From: Methylomonas sp.
GTDB lineage: Bacteria; Pseudomonadota; Gammaproteobacteria; Methylococcales; Methylomonadaceae
Direction of reading: 5' to 3'
NCBI GenBank assembly: GCA_026988195.1
Contig: JALSLS010000383.1
Span: 1-9,309 of the forward strand
Length of the DNA stretch: 9,309 bases
The notes under the pieces: model-generated
The model's input: the letters and a program-made list of their open reading frames with translations, nothing else
Databases searched by the model: none
What the model was told of the DNA's origin: nothing
Made by a program: the position numbers and the translations under genes
Shown: positions 1 through 7,746 of the stretch, piece after piece
Position numbering within the stretch: the stretch's first letter is position 1
How the letters are laid out: every line of letters starts with the position of its first letter

Positions 1-17
1 CAATTAATTATGATTAA

Positions 18-180
18 GGAACGTGTATGGAATAACTTCCCGAAATTATAACGTAGGATTTTTGTTTCAGGTGGAATGATCTCATGAGGCACATAGCCGC
101 CAGCTACGCAACGAATGAGGTCATTCCATCTGGAGCAAAAAGACAAGTTAGAAATCGGAAAGTTGTTTCATGCACGTTCC
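18..180. mobile_element. MITE-like non-autonomous element with 12-bp terminal inverted repeats and TAA target duplication
   Basis: The left end reads GGAACGTGTATG (18-29) and the right end CATGCACGTTCC (169-180), an inverted match at 11 of 12 positions. Each side is flanked by TAA (15-17 and 181-183), consistent with a 3-bp target duplication. The whole 163-bp element is one long imperfect palindrome. Beyond the ends, 30-43 pair with 155-168 with few exceptions, and 59-85 pairs with 115-141 at 23 of 27 positions, leaving a loop at about 86-114. There is no room for a transposase, so any movement would need one supplied in trans. Three-base TNA duplications are known for some IS5-family elements, but the parent element is not identified. 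The right end lies only 6 bp from the stop codon of the cysJ-like gene, so the hairpin would sit in the 3' end of that transcript. Confidence 0.8.
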
Positions 181-186
181 TAAGTG

Positions 187-1926
187 TTAATATACATCCC
201 GTACATAGCGCTTTTCTTTTTTAAGCTGATTAACATATTCAATAGCTTGTTCGGCTGTTTTATTACCATGCTCTGCAATCAGAGTATGTAAGGCTTTATC
301 AACATCTTTAGCCATATAAGTGGCATCACCACAAACAAAGAATGATCCGCCTTGTTCTAACCAAGCAAATATATCAGCACCGTTTTCAAGCATGCGATCC
401 TGTACATAAATTTTCTGTTCCTGGTCTCTTGAAAAGGCTAGGTCTAAACGGCTAAGAATCCCTTTTTCTTGCATCGCCTCAATTTCATCTTGGTAGATGT
501 AATCTGTTGCAGCATTTCGATCTCCAAAAAATAACCAGTTTTTACCACTGGATTTTCTAAATTCACGTTCTTGTAAGAATGCTCTAAAAGGAGCGATACC
601 AGTACCAGGCCCGACCATAATCATTGGAAGGCTATCATCTTCAGGGACTCTAAAGCTTTTATTTGGAGAAAAGAAGATTTTTACATCTGAATTTTCATCA
701 AGCAAGTCTGCCAGATAGGTTGAACAAACCCCTTTATGATCACGGCCATGGGTATTGTACCTTACACTGGCAACGGTTAAATGCACAGAATCTGTATGCA
801 TTTTTCCACTTGATGAAATAGAGTAAGCACGGTGTTGTAGGGGTTTTAATAAAGCTAAAAATTCAGCAGCTGAAAATTGCATATCTGGAAATTTTAGTAA
901 TAAATCTAGAGTGTCTCGCCCCCATAAATATTTTGCTAAGGCTGTTTTATCTTTACTTTCTAGAATACCATTTAATTCTTGGTCACCTGAGCGGTTAGCA
1001 ATTTCTTGAATAAGCTCTTTACTGGGCTGTTTTATTTCAAAATGTGTCCGCAAAGCTTCTGACAATGACATGGGTTCGCCATTAACTGGTTCATCTTCTG
1101 TTCCTGTGCACGCAATAGCAGAAACAATAGAGGATACTAACTCAGGGCAGTTTTCAGGGATTACATTTAATGCATCACCCGCTTCATAAGATAAGCCTGA
1201 GCCCTCAAGAGAAAACTCATAATGACGTGTTTCTTTAGATGATTTTTCCGAAGTTAATAAACGGTTTACTGTCAGCTTGCTAACAAATGGGTTTTTACGG
1301 TTGAATTTTGGTTTGCTATTGGCGGAGCCAGAATCTGTAGAAATAGAAACTGTTGAGCCATCAGACAGCATAGGAATAACATTATTGATCCAATTTTCTG
1401 CTGCTTCATCAAATTCAACATCGCAATCTGCACGCTCAAATAGACGTTTAGCACCTAATTCAGCTAAGCGATTATCCCAGTCTATGCCTGCTTTACAAAA
1501 CAAATCATAGCTGGTGTCACCTAAAGCTAAAATTGAGAATTGAGTGTTGTCCATTTTTGGAGCAGAATCAGCACTGATAGCATCCCAAAGTAGCTGGGCA
1601 TTATCGGGCATTTCACCTTCACCATAAGTACTGGTAATGATGAGTAGGTATTCCATTTTAACCAAGGCCTCTATTTCGATCTCATCCATGCTTTGAACAA
1701 CAGGACGTAAGCCGTGTGTTTTCGCAGCATCAGCCACATCAGTTGCAACGGATTCTGAATTGCCTGTTTGTGTACCATAAAGGATATTGATGACACGCGC
1801 ATCAGCTTGGTTACTTGATCCAGAATTTTGCAGCATATGGCTGTGCATACCTGCAAAAAAACCACCTATCCAGGCACGTTGGGTGTCGCTGTAGGGAGCA
1901 TTTTGTGGAATGTTTGGTGTTTTCAT
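187..1926 (-). CDS. cysJ: Diflavin reductase, sulfite reductase (NADPH) flavoprotein alpha subunit type
   Basis: This cytoplasmic enzyme should pass electrons from NADPH through FAD and FMN to a partner protein. For CysJ the partner is the CysI hemoprotein, which reduces sulfite to sulfide. It is 579 aa, against about 599 in E. coli CysJ, and all domains are present. The N-terminal TQRAWIGGFFAG stretch resembles CysJ TPTQLAWVSGYFWG. A flavodoxin FMN domain covers about 46-188, with GTQTGN (51-56), STYGEGEMP (99-107) and LGDTSYDLFCKAG (135-147). The FAD domain carries RAYS (366-369) and GVCSTYLAD (399-407). The NADPH domain has GPGTGIAPFRAF (439-450), SRDQEQKIYVQD (499-510) and VCGDATYMAKDV (531-542). 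The terminus RYVRDVY matches the CysJ ending. The N-terminal homology supports the ATG at 1926, although no clear Shine-Dalgarno precedes it. It lies 80 bp after the gltB-like gene on the same strand, in the place where gltD usually sits. No cysI or cysH is visible. Sulfite reductase assignment rests on sequence resemblance; another electron acceptor is possible. Confidence 0.85.
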   Translation of the reverse strand: MKTPNIPQNAPYSDTQRAWIGGFFAGMHSHMLQNSGSSNQADARVINILYGTQTGNSESVATDVADAAKTHGLRPVVQSMDEIEIEALVKMEYLLIITSTYGEGEMPDNAQLLWDAISADSAPKMDNTQFSILALGDTSYDLFCKAGIDWDNRLAELGAKRLFERADCDVEFDEAAENWINNVIPMLSDGSTVSISTDSGSANSKPKFNRKNPFVSKLTVNRLLTSEKSSKETRHYEFSLEGSGLSYEAGDALNVIPENCPELVSSIVSAIACTGTEDEPVNGEPMSLSEALRTHFEIKQPSKELIQEIANRSGDQELNGILESKDKTALAKYLWGRDTLDLLLKFPDMQFSAAEFLALLKPLQHRAYSISSSGKMHTDSVHLTVASVRYNTHGRDHKGVCSTYLADLLDENSDVKIFFSPNKSFRVPEDDSLPMIMVGPGTGIAPFRAFLQEREFRKSSGKNWLFFGDRNAATDYIYQDEIEAMQEKGILSRLDLAFSRDQEQKIYVQDRMLENGADIFAWLEQGGSFFVCGDATYMAKDVDKALHTLIAEHGNKTAEQAIEYVNQLKKEKRYVRDVY

Positions 1927-1956
1927 ATTTTTTGTAACTGTTTTATTGGGCTTTAC

Positions 1957-1993
1957 TTGTAAGCCTTTGGATATAATATCTAAAGGCTTACAA
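1957..1993. repeat. Intergenic long hairpin between gltB-like and cysJ-like genes
   Basis: TTGTAAGCCTTT (1957-1968) and AAAGGCTTACAA (1982-1993) form a perfect 12-bp inverted repeat. One mismatch follows (1969/1981), then four more pairs (1970-1973 with 1977-1980), leaving a 3-nt loop. The structure fills much of the 80-bp gap. No T-run follows on either strand, so it is not a textbook intrinsic terminator. On the minus-strand message it could stabilise the upstream gltB 3' end, mark a processing site or cause partial termination before cysJ. That role is inferred. Confidence 0.7.
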
Positions 1994-2006
1994 AGTCTTA
2001 TGTCTT

Positions 2007-5000
2007 TTATGCTTCTAGCATGGTTTGAACAATATTAAGGCTTGCTAGAGCAGCAATATACTCTTCAACCCCTATGACTTCCGCTAATGCTAATCTATTG
2101 GCATTTTGTTGTTCCATTATCCAAGCAGTGGAGCCAATAGAATAAATACTTTGCACGTCACGTTGAATCATAGCTGTTTTATAATCAGTTAGGCGCTTAT
2201 CTGCTAATAATGCATATAATTGCTCATCTGTATAATTTGCGTAAGCCTCTCGGTAAGTTTTAACCAAAGCATCCTGAATTTTTCGAGGGCGCTCAATAAT
2301 TAACTTTTCAGCCTGTTGAGTAATTTGTTGCTCACTTATTTCAGTTTGTCCTGATTTGGTTATCTGGTCTTTGGCAATTCTTTGTGCATTATCAATCACA
2401 GAAAAACTATTAATTAACTTAAAAGTAAGGCTTGTATCCGTTTTTCCATAATCAGGAATAGCACCCCCAAATAATGCTTGATTGCTTTTATAGCCCTCTT
2501 TAACAAGCTTAATCTGGATTTGAGCATAAGCCACCGCTAACTCTTCGATTGTTGCTTTGCGGTCTGTGGTTTTGCTTAAAAATTCAGCAGTTTGAGTTTT
2601 GTATAACCATAAAGGAATAGCAAACTTAAAGTGCTTCCGTTGATTTTCCCAGTCAGCTAAAATTCTGTTACCAATGATTGAGTTGGTATACTCAATATGC
2701 TGTTCAAGCATGGCTAAAATAAATTGCTCATGCGCTTTTGATACTTCAGACTGTTCAGTCAGGCTGCGAATCTCAACAGAACTGGCATCATGTAAGTCTT
2801 GTAAGCGGTTATCAGGGTCATATTGGTAAGCATTACCCCCTGACATTCCTGTACAAAAACCTTTCCCGAAAGTACCTAGGTTAAGCACTGCCCCATTAAT
2901 CATGTACTCGCAAGCAAAGTCACCCACACCTTCAACAACTGCCATAGCGCCTGAATTACGAACAGCAAAACGGTCACCCGCTTCTCCATTAATAAATGCT
3001 TTGCCGCCAGTTGCACCGAATAAGGCAAAGTTACCGATTAATACATTTTCACCTGATGCTTTTGAGCCACCGCCGGGTGAGCTAATAATAATAGTACCAC
3101 CACAGGCTGATTTGCCAACTCCATCATTACAAGTACCATAGTGCTCCATGCGCATGCCATCATTATTAAAAGCAGCATAGCTTTGTCCGGCAGAGCCAGT
3201 GGTACGAATAATGACGCTATCTGCCGCTAAATAGCGTCGGCCATGTTGATTAGTATAAATAAGTTTAGAGTCAGTAGCTTGTTGCTCATTGATTTCATAA
3301 GCGATTGTGCGCTCAATATCAATTGCCGTTTGGCCGCCTACCGTTTTATGGCGGTTATTGAGCTTAAATTCAGAGCCTGCAAGAATAATACTTTGGCCTT
3401 TTAGAACTGAAGATTTAATTTGAGCGATTGCAAGATCGTCAATACTAAAGTTGGCTTCTAAATAGATAGGGTTAGCAATCTTAACTTCTTCAACTTGTGC
3501 CAGTAAGCGAGTAAAGTCTAATTGACCGACCATGGTAGGGTGATCAATTAAATGTAATAGATCAGCTTGTCCACGAATTTCAGTTAAGCTGGCATAGCCA
3601 AGGCCAGCTAAGATTTCACGTACTTCGTGTGCTAAGTTCATGAAGTATTGTGCAAGCACTCTTGGGTCACCTTTAAATTCTTCATGGATTGTGGTTAATC
3701 CAGCAGGGCAACGCACATTACAGTTCTTCGCCATCACACAACGTAACATCATCAATGCGGTAGTACCAAACTCAAAAGAGTCACCGCCTAAAATGGCTGA
3801 TTTAACTACATCGACACCGCTTTGGTGAGCCGCACTACAACGAAGCACCACTTTATCTCGTAAACCGTTAGCGGCTAATGCTTGATGAACTTCAGCAATA
3901 CCAATTTCTGGTGAACGACCTGTATTTTTTAAGCTAGTCACTGCAGCGGCACCTGTACCACCAGAGTTACCTGCTACATTGATAACATCGGCACCTGCTT
4001 TAGCAACACCGACGGCTATAGTGCCGATACCTTCAGATGAAACTAATTTAACCACCACTTTTACACGAGCCGCTTTGGCATCATGAATTAATTGGCCTAA
4101 ATCTTCAATAGAGTAGGTGTCGTGATGTGGAGGAGGGCTGACAAGTTCAACTCTTGGTGTGCCACCGCGTAAAGACGCAATTTCTACCGAAACTTTAGCC
4201 GCAGGCAATTGACCGCCTTCGCCAGGTTTAGCCCCTTGAGCAATTTTGATTTCAATTTCTTCAATATTGGGATCAGCAAGGTAACCCGCCCATACGCCAA
4301 AACGACCTGAGGCAAATTGCTTGATCTTGCTTGACCTAATGGTGTTGAAACGACTGGAGTGCTCACCGCCTTCACCAGAGTTACTAATCGCACCCGCAAT
4401 ATTAGTCCCTTGAGCAACCGCTTCATGAGCTTCTGATAATAAAGCACCATGACTCATTGCACCTGTTGCTAACGTGCCGGTAATTTCGTGTGCTGCTTGC
4501 ACCTCAGATAAGGCAATAGGCGTACGCGCAGTTTGAATAGTATTTAGATAGTTATTAAATAAGCATTGAGTTTTGCAGACTTTACTATCAATAATAATTT
4601 TTTCACTATTAACCGTTAAGTTAAATTTTTCATTAGAAAAACGCTTGTTAAAGTGGTCAGCCAAGCCTTGTAAACGTTCAGCCGATGAGTTTTCAGTGAA
4701 TGAAACTTCAAAGTGCTCAGCATTTTTTATTTTAATCTTAAGTCCAACAATCAGGTAATTGTTATTACCCTGCAAGTTTTGCTGGTTCAGGATTAAATCA
4801 AAATCTGCGCAATTTTTTGCTGCGCGAATATCGGCTGGGAAGTTGACAATATCCCTAAGTGCTGCAGGCCTGCTACTGCGCTCTTGATAAAGGCCTTTAG
4901 TAAAACTTCGATAGGCGGGTGTAATACCAAACTGATCAATTTGTTCAGGGGTACGTTTTTCATAACCGAAGTCTAAATAAGCGGTATCACTAACAGAAGT

Positions 5001-7493
5001 AGCTTTTTCATGTTGAGGGATATATAAAATATCCTCATCAGTCATATTGATATATTCTCTAACGGCGGTATTACCAAAAGTATGCCCAGCACCTTCTAGA
5101 CGTTCTTTAAATAGCCCAAGGAAAGGAATATCTTTTTCTTCGGTAATGCTTAGTGACTTATGATGCCACTCAGTTGCGCTAGCTGCTATATCAGCATAAC
5201 GTACACCACCCACAGAAGAGTTGATATTTGGAAAGTAAGGTTTTAACCTTGGTTCATCAGTGTCTAAATAGTTTGATTCAAAAAATTCACCACCGATATA
5301 GCTTTCAGCGGTACATAAACCAAATTTACCCATTGTTTTCATTAGAGATTTTTTGATCCCAGCTTGAAAGCTATCTAATACTGTTTGTTGGTCTTGTTCA
5401 TTGTCATAGTGAGTGATGACACGATTATGGACGCTTAATGGGCAGATGGCTGATGCTCCAAACCCTAAGATAGTCGCGATGTCATGAGGGCTTGCTGCTT
5501 GTCCTGTTTCTAAGATAATAGAAGAGTTAAAGCGAAGGCCTTGTGAACTTAGGTGTTGATTAGCCGCTGAAATCATTAATAAAGCAGGAATTGCCGCCTT
5601 ATCTGAGCTGATATTTTGATCGCTTAATATAATAATGCCAGTATTAGCTGTAGCCGCAGTTTCAACTTGCTGGCATATTGCTTCAACAGCCAGTAATAAG
5701 GTTGTTTCATTTTTTTCAGCGTTGTCATAATCAGGCGCATACAATATATCAATAGTTGTATGGCTGACAGCAGATTGTCTACGAATTTGCTCTAGTTGAG
5801 TACGTTGTAAAATAGGTGACTCAATAACCAATTGACGGCTATCATGCTCTGAAAAAGTAGGTTTTGCCCCTAATGCAACGCGCAAGGTCATGCCATCACT
5901 TTCACGTAAAGAATCTAGCGGTGGGTTGGTGACTTGAGCGAAGCGTTGGCTAAAATAACGTGACATGCCGCCTTCAGCCTTTGAGAGGGCGTTAGGGGTA
6001 ATACCATAGCCCATCGCTGAAACCTTTTCCATACCATTGCTTAATATAGGATCAAGTAAGAATTTAAAGCTTTCTTGGTTAAGAGAGTAGGCGGTATGTC
6101 TTTGGTCAATAGTAAAGCTATGTTGGTTGCATAATTCTGATAATTCAACTTTATCAAAATCAGTAATATGTACAGCACTTTGATCCAATAAGGCTTTGTA
6201 GTCTTTTTCTTTAGCTAGGCGATCCATCACTTGATGGCTATCGTAACTTTCGCCTGTGCTATGATCAAAATAAAGCATGCCGCCAGCTTCAATTCTGCCA
6301 CGTTTTAATACTTCATTGGCAGGAAAGTCAATTTGTCCCGCCTCTGACATTACCGCTAAATATTCGGTAGTTTCTACTGAGCGTAAAGGTCTAAGGCCTA
6401 AACGGTCAAGGCGTGCACCAACTCTAATGCCGTCGTTGAAAATAATAGCTGCTGGGCCATCATTTTTTTCTTCGTATAAGCTAAAATATTCAAGCATGGC
6501 ACGGACTTCATCAGATAATGAGGTGTCATTTTCCCATGCAGGAGGCATCATCGCTAAAATAGCGGTAACGATATCTAAGTTATCTTCATTAATACGGCGG
6601 GTTAATGTTTGGTCTAAACGACCAGAATCTGACTGACCAATAGGGAAAATAACTTCTTTGTTATTTTGACGCGCAATGGCATTTTCACTTAGCCTGTTTT
6701 TCTTATCTGTATTTAACTCACCATTATGCGCCATATAACGAAATGGCTGAGCCATCATCGTTGCAGGGGCAGTATTGGTTGAAAAGCGAGTGTGAAAAAA
6801 TAAAGTGCTAATTTCATGATCTACATCATATAGGTCGATGAAATAGGGGATCACTTCAAAAGAATTAAGACGTCCCTTATAAACTTGAGTTTGTGAACTC
6901 ATCGAGAGAGGGTAAAAACCATCAAGTTCATGACGGGTAAAGCCTTCTGCTTCAATGGTGAGTAAGGCAACTTGAATATGCTTTTCAAATGTTTCATGAG
7001 ATGCATCTTTTAATGCTTCTGGGCGACCAAAGATAAGCTGTTTGATAGGAAGTTGTGCTTTAACAGAGGCTTCGTTAAGCACGGAATTATCAACAGGAAT
7101 GTTTCTCCAGCAAATAATAGGCAAGTTAAAGTCTTTTAAGTGATTTTCGACTAATTGTTTGGCAGTAGCATCATATTTGACGTGGTCTTCTGGGAAGAAG
7201 AAGTTAGCGACTCCAAATTGCCCCAGTTCTAGCTCATTATTTCCTGTGACCTTACGGAAAAATTTAAGCGATAGATCAATGTTTACCCCAGCACCATCAC
7301 CAATACCTTCTGCGCTCATGCCGCCTCTATGAGGGATGGTACAAAGTGCTTCGTGTGACTTTATCAATAAGTCATGTGATTGCTTACTTGCTTTGTGGGT
7401 TATAAAACCAACGCCACAGCTGTCTTGTGATAAATTTTCATCGTAAAGCATTTGAGTTGTATGGTTTTTAAGGGAATTTATATTCATCGCCAT
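2007..7493 (-). CDS. gltB: Glutamate synthase large (alpha) subunit homologue, long variant
   Basis: Family role: glutamine is hydrolysed at an N-terminal amidotransferase site, and ammonia is channelled to an FMN site that reductively aminates 2-oxoglutarate to glutamate. Visible parts: Cys26, the expected nucleophile after removal of a 25-residue propeptide (DSCGVGF); HRGG (55-58); HNGE (256-259); SDSGRLD (288-294); DRLGLRP (363-369). A central domain follows to about 880. The FMN domain has TGAMSHGAL near 1013, ASGRFGV, AQGAKPGEGGQLP around Lys1089 and SPPPHHDTYSIEDL. The 3Fe-4S cysteines are 1252, 1258 and 1262. The C-terminal GXGXG beta-helix includes GSAGQS near 1436 and FAVRNSGAMAVVEG, then the usual ending around ILADW (Trp1615). 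At 1828 aa it exceeds the usual 1480-1530: it has about 95 extra residues (about 887-985) before the FMN domain and about 190 after 1640. AAGGA lies 5 nt before the ATG at 7493; an ATG two codons later is also possible. No gltD is visible; a cysJ-type gene follows. Confidence 0.92.
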   Translation of the reverse strand: MAMNINSLKNHTTQMLYDENLSQDSCGVGFITHKASKQSHDLLIKSHEALCTIPHRGGMSAEGIGDGAGVNIDLSLKFFRKVTGNNELELGQFGVANFFFPEDHVKYDATAKQLVENHLKDFNLPIICWRNIPVDNSVLNEASVKAQLPIKQLIFGRPEALKDASHETFEKHIQVALLTIEAEGFTRHELDGFYPLSMSSQTQVYKGRLNSFEVIPYFIDLYDVDHEISTLFFHTRFSTNTAPATMMAQPFRYMAHNGELNTDKKNRLSENAIARQNNKEVIFPIGQSDSGRLDQTLTRRINEDNLDIVTAILAMMPPAWENDTSLSDEVRAMLEYFSLYEEKNDGPAAIIFNDGIRVGARLDRLGLRPLRSVETTEYLAVMSEAGQIDFPANEVLKRGRIEAGGMLYFDHSTGESYDSHQVMDRLAKEKDYKALLDQSAVHITDFDKVELSELCNQHSFTIDQRHTAYSLNQESFKFLLDPILSNGMEKVSAMGYGITPNALSKAEGGMSRYFSQRFAQVTNPPLDSLRESDGMTLRVALGAKPTFSEHDSRQLVIESPILQRTQLEQIRRQSAVSHTTIDILYAPDYDNAEKNETTLLLAVEAICQQVETAATANTGIIILSDQNISSDKAAIPALLMISAANQHLSSQGLRFNSSIILETGQAASPHDIATILGFGASAICPLSVHNRVITHYDNEQDQQTVLDSFQAGIKKSLMKTMGKFGLCTAESYIGGEFFESNYLDTDEPRLKPYFPNINSSVGGVRYADIAASATEWHHKSLSITEEKDIPFLGLFKERLEGAGHTFGNTAVREYINMTDEDILYIPQHEKATSVSDTAYLDFGYEKRTPEQIDQFGITPAYRSFTKGLYQERSSRPAALRDIVNFPADIRAAKNCADFDLILNQQNLQGNNNYLIVGLKIKIKNAEHFEVSFTENSSAERLQGLADHFNKRFSNEKFNLTVNSEKIIIDSKVCKTQCLFNNYLNTIQTARTPIALSEVQAAHEITGTLATGAMSHGALLSEAHEAVAQGTNIAGAISNSGEGGEHSSRFNTIRSSKIKQFASGRFGVWAGYLADPNIEEIEIKIAQGAKPGEGGQLPAAKVSVEIASLRGGTPRVELVSPPPHHDTYSIEDLGQLIHDAKAARVKVVVKLVSSEGIGTIAVGVAKAGADVINVAGNSGGTGAAAVTSLKNTGRSPEIGIAEVHQALAANGLRDKVVLRCSAAHQSGVDVVKSAILGGDSFEFGTTALMMLRCVMAKNCNVRCPAGLTTIHEEFKGDPRVLAQYFMNLAHEVREILAGLGYASLTEIRGQADLLHLIDHPTMVGQLDFTRLLAQVEEVKIANPIYLEANFSIDDLAIAQIKSSVLKGQSIILAGSEFKLNNRHKTVGGQTAIDIERTIAYEINEQQATDSKLIYTNQHGRRYLAADSVIIRTTGSAGQSYAAFNNDGMRMEHYGTCNDGVGKSACGGTIIISSPGGGSKASGENVLIGNFALFGATGGKAFINGEAGDRFAVRNSGAMAVVEGVGDFACEYMINGAVLNLGTFGKGFCTGMSGGNAYQYDPDNRLQDLHDASSVEIRSLTEQSEVSKAHEQFILAMLEQHIEYTNSIIGNRILADWENQRKHFKFAIPLWLYKTQTAEFLSKTTDRKATIEELAVAYAQIQIKLVKEGYKSNQALFGGAIPDYGKTDTSLTFKLINSFSVIDNAQRIAKDQITKSGQTEISEQQITQQAEKLIIERPRKIQDALVKTYREAYANYTDEQLYALLADKRLTDYKTAMIQRDVQSIYSIGSTAWIMEQQNANRLALAEVIGVEEYIAALASLNIVQTMLEA

Positions 7494-7498
7494 CCCGG

Positions 7499-7503
7499 TC
7501 CTT
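7499..7503 (-). promoter_or_regulatory. Ribosome binding site of the gltB-like gene
   Basis: The minus strand reads AAGGA followed by five bases (CCGGG) and then ATG at 7493. The spacing suits that start. An in-frame ATG two codons downstream is 11 nt from AAGGA and less likely. Confidence 0.7.
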
Positions 7504-7523
7504 AATTTATAATGTAATGTCTT

Positions 7524-7595
7524 GTAGTCGTTGTGGTTATTTTACTTATTGCATGATAGAGTCAGAGGTCAATACCTCTAAGCTTCATCGACTAC
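7524..7595 (-). promoter_or_regulatory. Possible structured 5' leader of gltB
   Basis: On the predicted minus-strand leader RNA, GTAGTCG (7595-7589) can pair with CGACTAC (7530-7524) as an outer 7-bp stem. It encloses a 6-bp hairpin AGAGGT-ATTG-ACCTCT (7579-7564) and about 33 unpaired bases. The structure ends 30 nt before the start codon. It does not match any riboswitch I recognise. A cis-acting or protein-binding leader is possible, but the stems are short enough to be chance. Confidence 0.35.
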
Positions 7596-7624
7596 TAAAA
7601 ATTTTCGATTAGTGAAACTTTTCA

Positions 7625-7654
7625 ATTATACCATGAGGTGGTTTTTTATGTCAT
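7625..7654 (-). promoter_or_regulatory. Predicted sigma70 promoter for gltB (extended -10)
   Basis: On the minus strand a perfect TATAAT (7630-7625) is preceded by TGG, giving a TGn extended -10. An ATGACA -35 box (7654-7649, 5 of 6 to TTGACA) lies 18 bp upstream. Transcription would begin near 7618 and leave a leader of about 125 nt before the ATG. It probably drives gltB and the downstream cysJ-like gene together, because no clear promoter was seen between them. Confidence 0.65.
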
Positions 7655-7746
7655 TCCAGTGGATATGAAAATTATTTGTATCTATGAGAACTCAAGCTAT
7701 TAAACTTGGTAAAGTATAAAGGTTATGGTTTGGGTTTAGTTTCTTA

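Noticed and set aside
4184..4450. 88-codon minus-strand ORF inside gltB
   Set aside because: It is an out-of-frame reading of the FMN domain, and the true frame is clearly conserved.
6277..6636. 119-codon plus-strand ORF
   Set aside because: It lies entirely antisense to the conserved amidotransferase domain of gltB, has no ribosome binding site I can see and resembles no family; a shadow ORF.
7562..7588. Leader peptide MKLRGIDL upstream of gltB
   Set aside because: There is no ribosome binding site and no run of a regulatory amino acid, and an ORF of eight codons is expected by chance.
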